From: Streptomyces klenkii
Lineage (GTDB): Bacteria; Actinomycetota; Actinomycetes; Streptomycetales; Streptomycetaceae
Direction: 5' to 3'
Length of the DNA: 64,000 bases
Assembly (NCBI RefSeq): GCF_003626645.1
Contig: NZ_RBAM01000009.1
Span: 124,001 to 188,000 of the forward strand
Positions within the stretch are counted from its first letter, which is position 1; the number at the start of each line of letters is the position of its first letter. Shown here piece after piece: positions 25,823 to 34,193 of the stretch. A program made the position numbers and the translations under genes. A model generated the notes under the pieces. That model was given only the letters and a program-made list of their open reading frames with translations, did not search any database and was not told where the DNA came from.

Positions 25823-26210
25823 TGTGTACTCCTTCTCGGGAACGTACGGCTACCGGTCTCCACGGATTCCGGAGCGCGCCGGAGGACTTTCCCGAACATA
25901 GCCACGCGCCTGTGACGCCCGAACCGGACGCGGGGGAGTCCGTCAAGTGGAATCGCCGCGACTCCCGGCGGCTCAGGGTGACTTGACGGTCTATCGCGCT
26001 CCGGTTGGCGGGCCGCCGGAGGGCGCGCCTAGCGTCGCCTACCGGCGGGCCCCCACAGCGGACTGCCATGTTCCGCCGAACGCGTTCCAGCGAGCACGAC
26101 CAGCGAGCACGTCCAGCGAACCCGATCCAGCGAACTCGTTCCGCCGAACGCGTTCCGGCGAACTCGGACACCCGTATGCCGATCCGTCCCGAATCCCTGA
26201 GGCCAGGTGA
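25823..26210. promoter_or_regulatory. Divergent promoter region of the biosynthetic cluster
   Basis: The 388 bp between the two arms hold no credible gene. The half nearest the right arm carries the seven-copy repeat at 26073-26168; the left half has lower-complexity GC-rich sequence and should hold the promoter of the ACP-ligase operon. A shared control region suggests the two arms are co-regulated. Confidence 0.6.
26073..26168. repeat. Seven tandem copies of a 13-14-bp repeat
   Basis: Units begin at 26073, 26087, 26100, 26113, 26127, 26141 and 26155, with steps of 14, 13, 13, 14, 14, 14 bp. The consensus is CCNGCGAACNCGTT, with CCNGCGA best kept. The array ends 42 bp before the start of the right-arm ligase gene, where a promoter or operator is expected. 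It could be a multi-site operator or a simple slippage array. Confidence 0.75.
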
Positions 26211-27938
26211 ATGATGCCGCTCACTTCGCACACCCTGCTCCCCCCGGAGGCCCGCCTGCGCCTCGTGGACCACCCCGGCCTCGGCGGCGGCAACGCCTGG
26301 CGCGTCGCCGCCGCGGTCAACCCCGCCGCCGACCTGCCGCTCATCGCCGCCGACGTGCCGCTGCTCAACACGGACGGCTGGCAGCAGAGCGAGTTCAGCC
26401 TCCGGCAGCTCGACGACCTCGCCGAGGCGTGGGCGGCCTGGTACCACGACCGGGGCGTGCGGCCCCGCGACCGCGTCGCCGTCTACATCGAGGACTCCTT
26501 CGAGGACCACCTCCACCTCGCCGCCCTCGCCCGCATCGGGGCGATCGCCGTCCTCATCAACGGCCGGATGAAACCGGAGCTCGCCCTCGGCCTCATCCGC
26601 CGCACCGCCCCCGTCGGCATCTACACCGACGCACCCCGGCTGGCCCTCTTCGCCGGCCGCGAGCGCGAACTGCCCGTCGTCCGCTGGACCTGCACCCGCC
26701 AGGACGTCGGCATCCTCGGCAAGCGCACCCTGCCCGCCGGGGCCGAGTACCGCCACGGCGCCGACGACCCCGTCGTCATCTGCCACTCCTCGGGCACCAC
26801 CGGCAACCCCAAGCCGGTCGTCTGGACCCACGCGCAGAGCGTCGCCGGCGCCCGCTACCGGCTCGTCAACCCGCCCGGCCCCGAGGACTCCGTCGTCCTG
26901 GCCGCCTACCCCCAGTCCCACTCCAGCGCCATCGCCTTCACCCTCCTCTCCGTCCTCGGCGGCCTGCCCACCGTCGCCTGGTCCGACCCCACCGGGCCCG
27001 GCCTCGCCCGCGGCTGCGCCACCTACCGGCCCGGCGTCGTCCTCGCCTTCAACGAGGCCCTCGCCCACCTCGCCACCCACCACCACCCCGACCCGGCCGA
27101 CTTCACCTCCGTACAGGTGTGGGTCAACCTCGGCGACTGCGGCCACGACGCCCACATGCGGCGCCTGATGGAGCTCGGCCACACCGTCGTCGAAGGCGGC
27201 GGCACGGTGCCCGGCTCGGTCATCGACGACGGGCTCGGCTCCTCCGAGCTCGGCTGGGCGGCCCTGCGCCGCGAGATCACCCCGGACAGCCCGCCCCGCG
27301 CCCGCCACCTCGGCCGCCGCGTCCCCCTCTCCGAGGTTGCCGTCCTGCGCGAGGACGGCAGCCACGCGGACCCCGGCGAGGTCGGCCTGCTCGGCGTCCG
27401 CGGCGACTCCATCGCCCGCGGCTACTGGAACGACTCCGACACCACCTACCGCTCCACCCTCGCCGGCTACTGGCTCTCCGGCGACCTCGTCCACCGCACC
27501 GAGGACGGCGAGTACTTCCACGTCGACCGCGCCGTCGACCGGATCCGCACCGACGCCGGCGACGGTTACTCGGCCCTGATGGAGGAGGAGATCCTGCTGG
27601 GCCTGGACGAGGTCGCCGACTGCGCGGTCGTCGCCGGGCACGACCAGGACCGTACGGTGCCCGTCGCCCTCGTCCGGCTGTTCGGCGGCGGCGGGGACGC
27701 CGCGGACCTGCTGCGCCGGGCCAACGCCGTCCTCGACCGGATCGGCCAGCCCCGGCTCGCCCTCCTGGAAATCGCGGCGTCCCCCGCGGACATCCCCCTC
27801 GGCCCCACCGGAAAGGTCCTCAAGCGGCAGCTGCGCGAGAAGTACCTGTCCCTGCACACCTACCGGCCGGTGGATCCGGCGGCCGTCGCTGCGGCACCCG
27901 CCGCGACGCCCGCCCCGGAGGCGGTGGCCACCCGATGA
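26211..27938 (+). CDS. Divergent adenylate-forming enzyme (AMP-ligase superfamily)
   Basis: This 575-residue protein keeps the superfamily plan, with HSSGTTGNPKPVVWTH for the nucleotide loop (Pro where Gly is usual after the Lys), SGDLVHRTEDGEYFHVDR for the hinge region and LGPTGKVLKRQLREKY with the C-terminal Lys. The YGxTE motif is replaced by a Gly-rich EGGGTVPGS. It probably activates an acid different from that of the ACP-fused ligase, perhaps for release or amide formation; substrate unknown. ATG at 26211 (or 26214) follows GAGG. Its stop overlaps the thioesterase start (ATGA). Confidence 0.78.
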   Translation: MMPLTSHTLLPPEARLRLVDHPGLGGGNAWRVAAAVNPAADLPLIAADVPLLNTDGWQQSEFSLRQLDDLAEAWAAWYHDRGVRPRDRVAVYIEDSFEDHLHLAALARIGAIAVLINGRMKPELALGLIRRTAPVGIYTDAPRLALFAGRERELPVVRWTCTRQDVGILGKRTLPAGAEYRHGADDPVVICHSSGTTGNPKPVVWTHAQSVAGARYRLVNPPGPEDSVVLAAYPQSHSSAIAFTLLSVLGGLPTVAWSDPTGPGLARGCATYRPGVVLAFNEALAHLATHHHPDPADFTSVQVWVNLGDCGHDAHMRRLMELGHTVVEGGGTVPGSVIDDGLGSSELGWAALRREITPDSPPRARHLGRRVPLSEVAVLREDGSHADPGEVGLLGVRGDSIARGYWNDSDTTYRSTLAGYWLSGDLVHRTEDGEYFHVDRAVDRIRTDAGDGYSALMEEEILLGLDEVADCAVVAGHDQDRTVPVALVRLFGGGGDAADLLRRANAVLDRIGQPRLALLEIAASPADIPLGPTGKVLKRQLREKYLSLHTYRPVDPAAVAAAPAATPAPEAVATR

Positions 27939-28393
27939 CCACGGCCGCGCCCCGGACCCCGGGCATCCTCGACGCACCCCCCGAGGACCCCGTCGCCTGG
28001 ATCAACGCGGCGGGGGAGGGCACCCTCGCCGACCGGATGGGCATCACCTTCCAGGAAGCCACCCCCCAGCGGCTCGTCGCCACCATGCCCGTCGCCGGGA
28101 ACACCCAGCTGTACCGCATGCTCCACGGCGGCGCCTCGGCCGTCCTCGCCGAGTCGCTCGGCTCGATCGGCGCCGTGCTGCACGCCGGCGAGGGCCACAT
28201 CGCCGTCGGCGTCGACCTCAACGCCACCCACCACCGGGCCGTGCGCACCGGCACGGTCACGGGCGTCGCCACCGCGCTCCACCTCGGCCGTACGACGGCG
28301 ACCTACGAGGTCGTCATCTCGGACGAGGCGGGGCGGCGGGTGTGCACCGCCCGCATCACCTGCGCCGTTCACGGCCGGCGCAGGGACCGCTGA
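27935..28393 (+). CDS. PaaI-like hotdog-fold thioesterase
   Basis: The 152-residue protein has the hotdog family signature: LYRMLHGGASAVLAESLGS (the HGG loop with the downstream acidic residue) and GVDLNATHHRAVRTGTVTGV. Such enzymes hydrolyse acyl-CoA or acyl-ACP thioesters. It is translationally coupled to the divergent ligase by an ATGA overlap, so the two likely act on the same acyl intermediate, for release or for proof-reading of misloaded groups. Confidence 0.87.
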   Translation: MTTAAPRTPGILDAPPEDPVAWINAAGEGTLADRMGITFQEATPQRLVATMPVAGNTQLYRMLHGGASAVLAESLGSIGAVLHAGEGHIAVGVDLNATHHRAVRTGTVTGVATALHLGRTTATYEVVISDEAGRRVCTARITCAVHGRRRDR

Positions 28394-28420
28394 CACCCCC
28401 CCTCGTACCGATACGTCTCT

Positions 28421-28467
28421 TCGTTCCTTCGTTCCCTTCCGTTCTCTTCCGTTCCGTTCCGTTCCGT
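28421..28467. repeat. CGTTCC/TTCCG pyrimidine-rich simple repeat
   Basis: Between the thioesterase stop and the MFS gene about 47 bp consist of C and T with regularly spaced G (TTCCTTCGTTCCCTTCCGTTC, then a run of CGTTC). It is a degenerate 5-6-bp repeat on one strand, probably from slippage; it lies in the untranslated spacer of the operon. Confidence 0.6.
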
Positions 28468-28536
28468 CCACCCCGTCCCGACCACAGGTCCGCGAACCGC
28501 GCCGGCCGCCGCACGCGCCCGGCGCCGAGGAGCCCC

Positions 28537-30018
28537 ATGACCGACCAGCTCGCCCCGCCCTCCGTGGCGGAGGCCTCGACCCAACCGACCGTACGCACCG
28601 GACCTATCCTCCTCGTCCTGCTGTCCGCCATGTTCTTCGCCCAGTTCGACTTCTTCGTGGTGAACGTCGCCGCGCCGTCGCTGGAGGAGAGCATCCACGC
28701 GGGGCCCGCCGCCCTCGAACTCGTCGTCGGCGGCTACGCCTTCGCCTACGCGGCCGGCATGATCACGGGAGGCCGGCTGGGCGACAAGTACGGCTACCGC
28801 CGCCTGTTCGTCATCGGCACGATCGCCTTCGGCATCACCTCGCTGCTGTGCGGCATCGCCGCCAACCCCGAGCAGCTCGTCATCGCCCGCCTGGCCCAGG
28901 GCCTGTCCGGCGCGATCATGGTCCCGCAGGTGCTCGCCGTGATCACGGCGGACTTCCCCGACGAGCGCAAGCCCAAGGCCATGGCCTGGTACGGCGCCGC
29001 CGCCGGCCTCGGCTCCATCGCCGGCCAGGTCCTCGGCGGCGCCCTGATCGCCGCCGACTTCGCCGGGCTCGGCTGGCGCACCATCTTCCTCATCAACGTC
29101 CCCTTCTGCGTGGTCATCGCCGCCGCCGCACTGCGCGTCCTGCCCGCGCAGACGCAGCGCCGCAGCGTCGGCCTCGACCCCGTCGGGGCGTTCGGCGTCT
29201 CCCTCGCCCTCGCCCTGCTGCTCGTACCGCTGACCATGGGCCACAGCGCCGACTGGCCGGCGTGGACCTGGATCTGCATGGCCCTGGCGCTCCCCGTCGC
29301 GGCCGTCACCCTGCGCTGGGAGCAGACCCTCCGGCGCCGCGGCGGCGACCCGGTGCTCGTCTTCCCGCTGTTCCGCAGCCCGTCCTTCCGCGGCGGCGTG
29401 ATCGCGAGCGTCGCGTTCATGGTCTACTTCGGCAGCTTCATGTTCACGCTGACCCTGCTGCTCCAGTCGGGCCTGGGGCTCGGCCCGTTCCAGGCGGGCC
29501 TCGTGTTCTCCCCGATGGGCATCCTCTTCACCGCCACCTCGATGATCGGCGGCAGGCTCACGGGCCGCTGGGGCATGAGTGCCCTCGTCGTCAGCAGCGG
29601 GGTCATCGCCCTGGGCCTGGTGGCCCTGGCCGTACGGCTGTACGCGGCCGGGCCCGACACCGGCCTGCCGTGGATCGTGGTGTGCCTGTGCCTGATCGGC
29701 GCCGGCAACGGCGTCGTGCTGCCGGCCCTGTTCGGCGCCGCGCTGATGCGGGTCCGGGCGCAGGACGCCGGCATCGCCTCGGGCATCCTCACCACCACCC
29801 AGCAGTTCGCCAGCGCGGCCGGTGTCGCCGTCATCGGCGCGGTGTTCTTCGCCGTCGCCGGCAAGCACGCCACCGACGCGAGCTGGGCCGACGCCATGGC
29901 CTGGGCCACCGCGATCAGCGTGCTGATGGTCCTCGTCGTGATGTGGATGACCTGGACGTTCCGCCGCTTCGCGGGCGACGGCGAGCGGCCCGCGGAGGTG
30001 CCCGCCGCGCACGTCTGA
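28537..30018 (+). CDS. MFS exporter, DHA2-like, biosynthetic cluster
   Basis: The 493-residue protein has about 14 membrane spans, the opening FFAQFDFFVVNVAAPSLEE, and motif A as GGRLGDKYGYRRLF. It belongs to the same broad drug:H+ antiporter group as the transporter near 4-5.5 kb but is clearly a different paralogue. GAGGAG precedes the ATG at 28537. Its place between thioesterase and amidotransferase genes marks it as the probable exporter and self-resistance determinant for the cluster product. Confidence 0.88.
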   Translation: MTDQLAPPSVAEASTQPTVRTGPILLVLLSAMFFAQFDFFVVNVAAPSLEESIHAGPAALELVVGGYAFAYAAGMITGGRLGDKYGYRRLFVIGTIAFGITSLLCGIAANPEQLVIARLAQGLSGAIMVPQVLAVITADFPDERKPKAMAWYGAAAGLGSIAGQVLGGALIAADFAGLGWRTIFLINVPFCVVIAAAALRVLPAQTQRRSVGLDPVGAFGVSLALALLLVPLTMGHSADWPAWTWICMALALPVAAVTLRWEQTLRRRGGDPVLVFPLFRSPSFRGGVIASVAFMVYFGSFMFTLTLLLQSGLGLGPFQAGLVFSPMGILFTATSMIGGRLTGRWGMSALVVSSGVIALGLVALAVRLYAAGPDTGLPWIVVCLCLIGAGNGVVLPALFGAALMRVRAQDAGIASGILTTTQQFASAAGVAVIGAVFFAVAGKHATDASWADAMAWATAISVLMVLVVMWMTWTFRRFAGDGERPAEVPAAHV

Positions 30019-30048
30019 CCGCTGCCACTACCACCACGGCACCGCAGG

Positions 30049-30079
30049 GGTGCGGCTCTTCCGCGAGGAGGGCCGCACC
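30049..30079 (+). terminator. Hairpin after the MFS gene
   Basis: GGTGCGGC (30049-30056) pairs with GCCGCACC (30072-30079) around a 15-nt loop, 30 nt beyond the MFS stop. It may terminate or attenuate transcription before asnB. Confidence 0.6.
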
Positions 30080-30117
30080 CCTCTCCCGACCCCATGCTTC
30101 CCGGCGCTTCCCGGCCC

Positions 30118-30166
30118 ATGAGGCAGACCTCTCACCCCACGAGGCAGACCTTTCACCTCACGAGGC
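30118..30166. repeat. 21-bp direct repeats upstream of asnB
   Basis: Two and a half copies of a 21-bp unit (ACGAGGCAGACCTTTCACCTC and variants) start at 30118, 30139 and 30160, ending about 25 bp before the asnB start. They replace any clear promoter there and could be a regulator site or a local duplication. Confidence 0.65.
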
Positions 30167-30190
30167 ACACCGACAGGAGACAGACACGCC

Positions 30191-32047
30191 ATGTGCGGAA
30201 TAGCAGGATGGGTCTCGTACGACCCGGCACACCCCGTCACCGACGCCACCGCCGACGCGATGACGCACACCATGGCGTGCCGCGGCCCGGACGCGCACGG
30301 CCTGTGGCGGGACGGCACGGCCGCCCTCGGCCACCGGCGCCTCGCCGTCATCGACCCCGACGGCGGCAGACAGCCCATGACGTACGACCACGGCGGCCGC
30401 ACCGTCCTCGCCCTCACCTACAGCGGCGAGGTGTTCAATTTCCGCGAGCTGCGGGCCGAGCTCGAAAGCCACGGGCACGTTTTCCGCACGCAGAGCGACA
30501 CCGAGGTCGTCCTGCACGCCTACCTCCAGTGGGGCGAGGGTTTCACCGAGCGCCTCAACGGCATGTACGCGTTCGCCCTGTGGGACCCGCGGACCGAGGA
30601 ACTCCTGCTCGTCCGCGACCGCATGGGCATCAAGCCGCTGTACTACTTCCCGCTCCCCGGCGGCGGCGTCCTCTTCGGTTCCGAGCCGAAGGCGATCCTC
30701 GCCCACCCGGCCGTGCGCCCTGCCGTCGACGCCGAAGGCCTCGCCGAGCTCGTCGCCTTCACCAAGACGCCCGGTCATGCCGTCTACAAGGGCATGTACG
30801 AACTCCCGCCCGGGCACACCCTCCGCGTCCGGCGGAACGGCACCCTCCTGCGCCGTTACTGGGCGCTGGAATCCCGCGAGCACACCGACGACCTCGACAC
30901 CACCGTCGCCCGCATCCGTGAGCTCCTCGAAGACATCATCGCCCGGCAGATGGTCGCCGACGTCCCGCTCGGCACCCTCCTCTCCGGCGGCCTCGACTCC
31001 AGCGTCATCACCGCGCTCGGCGCCCGGCAGCGCACTGCCGAAGGCGGCGCGCCCGTACAGTCGTTCGCCCTCGACTTCGCCCGCCACGCCGAGAACTTCA
31101 CGGCCGACGACTGGCGCGGCACCCGCGACTCGCCGTACGCCGACCTCCTCGCCCGGCACGCCGGCACCGACCACCGGGTCGTCACCCTCCCGCCGTCCGC
31201 GCTGCTCGACCCCGCGGCCCGCGAGGCCGTCATGCGCGCCCGCGACCTGCCCTTCGACCTCGGCGACGGCGACACCTCGCTCTACCTGCTGTTCAAGGCG
31301 GTCCGGGAGCAGTGCACCGTCGCCCTGTCCGGCGAGTCCGCCGACGAGGTCTTCGGCGGCTACCGCTGGTTCCACCACCCCGACTCCGTCGCCGCCGATA
31401 CCTTCCCCTGGCTCGCCCCGCCCTTCGGCACCGGCATCTCCGGCCCCGGCAGCGGCCCCGGCGAGGCCCTCCTCGACCGCGGCCTGCTGGAGAAGATCGA
31501 CCTCCAGGGGTACCGGGCCCAGCGCTACCGCGACGCGCTGGCCGAGGTGCCGCGCCTGCCCGGCGAGACCGGCCTCGAACGGCGCATGCGCGAGATCGGC
31601 CACCTGCACCTCACCCGGTTCGTCCAGTGGATGCTCGACCGCAAGGACCGGGCCAGCATGGCCGTCGGCCTGGAGGTCCGCGTCCCCTTCTGCGACCACC
31701 GTCTCGTCGAATACGTCTTCAACACCCCCTGGGCCATGAAGACCTTCGACGGCCGCGAGAAGAGCCTGCTGCGCGCCGCCACCCGCGACGTCCTCCCGCC
31801 CGAGATCGCCGACCGCGTCAAGGCCCCCTACCCGACCACGCGCGACCCGTACTACCTCGACGGGCTGCGCGCCGCGCTCAAACGCGTCACCGAGGGCCCG
31901 GACTCCCCGGTCCGCCCGCTCCTCGACGGCCCCTCGCTGGCGGCGGCCACCGCCGGCGACCCGCAGCCGGGCTACCGCACCGGCACCGAACTCGTCCTCG
32001 CCCTGGACTTCTGGCTGCGCACGCACGAGGTGTCACTGGAGTTCTGA
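30191..32047 (+). CDS. asnB: Asparagine synthetase B-type glutamine-dependent amidotransferase
   Basis: The 618-residue protein starts MCGIAGW, so Cys2 can act as the glutaminase nucleophile. RGPDAHG, HRRLAVID and SDTEV complete the N-terminal domain (to about residue 210). The C-terminal synthetase domain has the PP-loop LSGGLDSSV (near 275) and SGESADEVFGGY. The retained Cys excludes a beta-lactam synthetase-type enzyme, which has lost it. In a biosynthetic cluster such enzymes often amidate a pathway acid (as OxyD does for the oxytetracycline starter), so amidation of the acyl chain or of an amino acid unit is likely. GACAGGAGACAGACACGCC precedes the ATG. Confidence 0.88.
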   Translation: MCGIAGWVSYDPAHPVTDATADAMTHTMACRGPDAHGLWRDGTAALGHRRLAVIDPDGGRQPMTYDHGGRTVLALTYSGEVFNFRELRAELESHGHVFRTQSDTEVVLHAYLQWGEGFTERLNGMYAFALWDPRTEELLLVRDRMGIKPLYYFPLPGGGVLFGSEPKAILAHPAVRPAVDAEGLAELVAFTKTPGHAVYKGMYELPPGHTLRVRRNGTLLRRYWALESREHTDDLDTTVARIRELLEDIIARQMVADVPLGTLLSGGLDSSVITALGARQRTAEGGAPVQSFALDFARHAENFTADDWRGTRDSPYADLLARHAGTDHRVVTLPPSALLDPAAREAVMRARDLPFDLGDGDTSLYLLFKAVREQCTVALSGESADEVFGGYRWFHHPDSVAADTFPWLAPPFGTGISGPGSGPGEALLDRGLLEKIDLQGYRAQRYRDALAEVPRLPGETGLERRMREIGHLHLTRFVQWMLDRKDRASMAVGLEVRVPFCDHRLVEYVFNTPWAMKTFDGREKSLLRAATRDVLPPEIADRVKAPYPTTRDPYYLDGLRAALKRVTEGPDSPVRPLLDGPSLAAATAGDPQPGYRTGTELVLALDFWLRTHEVSLEF

Positions 32048-32183
32048 CGCGCCGGCCCCCCGTCCCGCCCCCCTCCGCAAGTCGGCCAGTTGTCGACTGC
32101 CGGACGGCACGCCGTGCCAGGACACTGCCGGATGAATCCCATGGCCGAGTACCGCGTACGTACGTCGAGCGAGGGGACAACCG

Positions 32184-32849
32184 GTGATCCACCTGACTGA
32201 GACCCTGGCCCTGCAGAGCGTCGAGGACTTCCTGACGGAGGCGGAGCGGGAACACCTGATCAAGATCATGGACAGCGAGCTCGCGGCGACCGGATGGCGG
32301 CCCCGGCACCAGGCCGAAGTCCTCCGGGCGCCCGCGCCCGCCCAGGAGATCCTGCGCGCCGCCACGGCCCGCTCGCTGCACGTCCTCCAGCGGGCCCTGC
32401 CCTCGGTGGCCGCCGACGCCCACTGGGGCTACACGGAACTGACGGAGGGTCAGTACATTCCGACGCACATCGACGGCATCCCCGACCCGGCCACGGCGCC
32501 CCGGCGCATCGGACGGATCGGGGTCGTCGTCCAACAGGCCGGGGAGGGAGGCGAGTTCTACATCGAGACCACCGCCAGCCCGGCCGTCTGGTCCGGCACC
32601 GTCGTCGGCGAACCCGAGGGCTACGCACCCGGCACGCCTCTGACGCACCGCCTGCCGCACGTGCCCGACCACGCGGCCCTCCCCACCTGGCTGGAGGAGG
32701 TCCCCAGCACCCGCTGGATCACCCCCGCCGGCCCCGGCACCGGCCTCGCCTACGGCGCCCAGGTCCTCCACGGCGTCCGGCCGGTCCGCGCCGGCCGCCT
32801 CCGCAAGTTCGTCACGGACCTGCTGGACACGCCGGCGGTGCGGCGGTAA
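32184..32849 (+). CDS. 2-oxoglutarate/Fe(II)-dependent oxygenase
   Basis: The 221-residue protein has the jelly-roll facial triad: His95-x-Asp97 in YIPTHIDGIP and distal His196 in GAQVLHGVRPVRAGR, with a following Arg that can bind 2-oxoglutarate. GTG at 32184 is preceded by GAGGGG at 7 nt. It would hydroxylate, desaturate or otherwise oxidise a cluster intermediate. It lies 136 bp after asnB on the same strand and is the last gene that fits the biosynthetic cluster. Confidence 0.8.
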   Translation: MIHLTETLALQSVEDFLTEAEREHLIKIMDSELAATGWRPRHQAEVLRAPAPAQEILRAATARSLHVLQRALPSVAADAHWGYTELTEGQYIPTHIDGIPDPATAPRRIGRIGVVVQQAGEGGEFYIETTASPAVWSGTVVGEPEGYAPGTPLTHRLPHVPDHAALPTWLEEVPSTRWITPAGPGTGLAYGAQVLHGVRPVRAGRLRKFVTDLLDTPAVRR

Positions 32850-32939
32850 GGGAGTGCGGCGGGCCGAGGGCGCGCCGCTTCGGCCCTCCGAAAGGTAATT
32901 CACTTGGCCGCACGCGGCCGCCCGCCGAGACTGGCCCGC

Positions 32940-33521
32940 ATGCAAGAACCTCACCGCCGTATCCGGGCGGCGTACACCGGCACCACCATCACCGTCTACC
33001 AGGCGTACGCGCCCCGCCTCGGCCTGCCGGCCGCCCGGGACGGCCGCTTCCCGGCCGCGTGGAAGCGCGACCGGATGACGTGGATCAAACCTTCTTTCCT
33101 CTGGATGATGTACCGCTGCGGCTGGGGCACCAAGGCTGACCAGGAGTGCGTCCTCGCGATCGAGATCGACCGCGCCGGCTTCGACTGGGCCCTGGCCAAC
33201 GCCTGTCTCTCCCACTACGACCGGGACGTCCACGCCGACCACGCCGCCTGGCGCAGCGAGCTGAAGGCGGCGCCGGCCCGGGTGCAGTGGGACCCCGAGC
33301 GCGACCTCCACCTCAAGGCCCTGCCTCACCGCTCCCTCCAGCTCGGCCTCGCGGGCGAGGCGGCCCGCCGGTACGCCGACGAGTGGACGGTCTCCATCAC
33401 GGACGTCACGCCACTGGCCCGCGAAATCCACGGCCTGGTCACCGCGGGCGACCTGGACGAGGCACGCCGCAGGCTCCCGCAGGAACGCCCGTACGAGCCT
33501 GCCGGCAGCCTGCGCCCGTAG
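32940..33521 (+). CDS. DUF4291 family protein
   Basis: The 193-residue protein carries the DUF4291 hallmarks: IRAAYTGTTITVYQAYAP near the start, RMTWIKPSFLWMMYRCGWG at about 45-63, and QECVLAIEIDRAGFDWAL. Biochemical function is unknown. ATG at 32940 is chosen because homology begins there; a TTG upstream only adds an Arg-rich leader. The last 13 codons (ERPYEPAGSLRP then TAG) have a matching relic at 37242-37280 beyond the accessory patch, which makes this gene's 3' end a probable insertion or duplication boundary. Confidence 0.85.
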   Translation: MQEPHRRIRAAYTGTTITVYQAYAPRLGLPAARDGRFPAAWKRDRMTWIKPSFLWMMYRCGWGTKADQECVLAIEIDRAGFDWALANACLSHYDRDVHADHAAWRSELKAAPARVQWDPERDLHLKALPHRSLQLGLAGEAARRYADEWTVSITDVTPLAREIHGLVTAGDLDEARRRLPQERPYEPAGSLRP

Positions 33522-33533
33522 CCCTGCGCCCGT

Positions 33534-33809
33534 TCAGAAGCTGGGATCGGACCTGGTCAGGAGCGTGATGTCACTGCTGGTGGCGACGGCCAGGGTACGT
33601 CCGGACGGAGAGAATCCCGCGGCGCGCAGTTCCGACCAAGAGGCGTGGAAGATGTGCCACCACTTCTCCCCGGCGGGCTCGCGGCAGAGACCGCCATCGG
33701 CTGAGAGCAGTACCCGGTGTTGAGACCAGTCGGGGCTGAAGACCTGGATAGTCCAGCCGTCGTCCGTGGTGGTGTGCAAGCCTCCGCCGAACAATCCGGC
33801 AATGCGGAC
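33534..33809 (-). pseudogene. 3' fragment of a hypothetical protein gene
   Basis: About 90 codons look coding (VRIAGLFGGGLHTTTDDGWT through GRTLAVATSSDITLLTR), with real-protein composition and aromatic residues. Upstream of about 33809 the frame becomes Pro/Gly-rich and runs into a hairpin, and no ATG or GTG with a ribosome site precedes the conserved part. It reads as a truncated gene. If intact, the start would have to be TTG or lie further upstream in the 144-codon frame. Confidence 0.5.
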
Positions 33810-33871
33810 CTGTGTCCCGGCGAGCGGGCCGAGCGAGGGCGAAGGCTGCCGGACCCTCCCAGGTGGGGCAG

Positions 33872-33892
33872 CCCCCGCCCCGTCTATGGGGG
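33872..33892 (-). terminator. Hairpin copy A with 11-nt loop
   Basis: CCCCC and GGGGG pair around the loop GCCCCGTCTAT, 30 nt beyond the stop of the 53-codon gene. An almost identical element with a compensatory base-pair change is found at 34194-34214. Its position after a small gene suggests a terminator or 3' processing element. Confidence 0.6.
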
Positions 33893-33921
33893 CGCCTGCC
33901 CTTCCTGCACGCCCCGGCCCT

Positions 33922-34083
33922 TCACCGAGCATCCCGGTACATGGCATCAGCCAGGCCGGGATCAACATGGAACTTGATCAAGGCCCATTGGTAGAACCAG
34001 TACCAGCTCTCATCCACCCGTCGAAGGACGCGCAGTGCGACCCTTCGACCTGCCGATGTCAGTGTCACTACTGCCTTCTCCAC
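33922..34083 (-). CDS. Small hypothetical protein, 53 residues
   Basis: Reading the minus strand from GTG at 34083 gives a 53-residue basic protein with convincing composition: VEKAVVTLTSAGRRVALR, then RVDESWYWFYQWALIKF and a tail DPGLADAMYRDAR. The aromatic core WYWFYQW and amphipathic N-terminus suggest a small folded or membrane-surface protein. It has no obvious Shine-Dalgarno beyond GGCGGG and is too short for standard calling. It is followed by hairpin copy A. Function unknown. Confidence 0.45.
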   Translation of the reverse strand: MEKAVVTLTSAGRRVALRVLRRVDESWYWFYQWALIKFHVDPGLADAMYRDAR

Positions 34084-34193
34084 GTGTAGCCCGCCGCGTG
34101 CGGTCCGGCCCCTGGCTCCGTACGCCGCTCAAGGTCGGACCGCTGACAGCGGCTGAAGCAGGCAACCGCTGCCAGCACCTCCCCGAGGGACAG

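Noticed and set aside
30191..32849. Idea that the AsnB-like and 2OG-oxygenase pair is a beta-lactam (clavam/carbapenem-type) module
   Set aside because: Beta-lactam synthetases have lost the N-terminal Cys glutaminase; this protein starts MCGIAG and keeps it. No carboxyethylarginine-synthase-like or crotonase-like partner is present.
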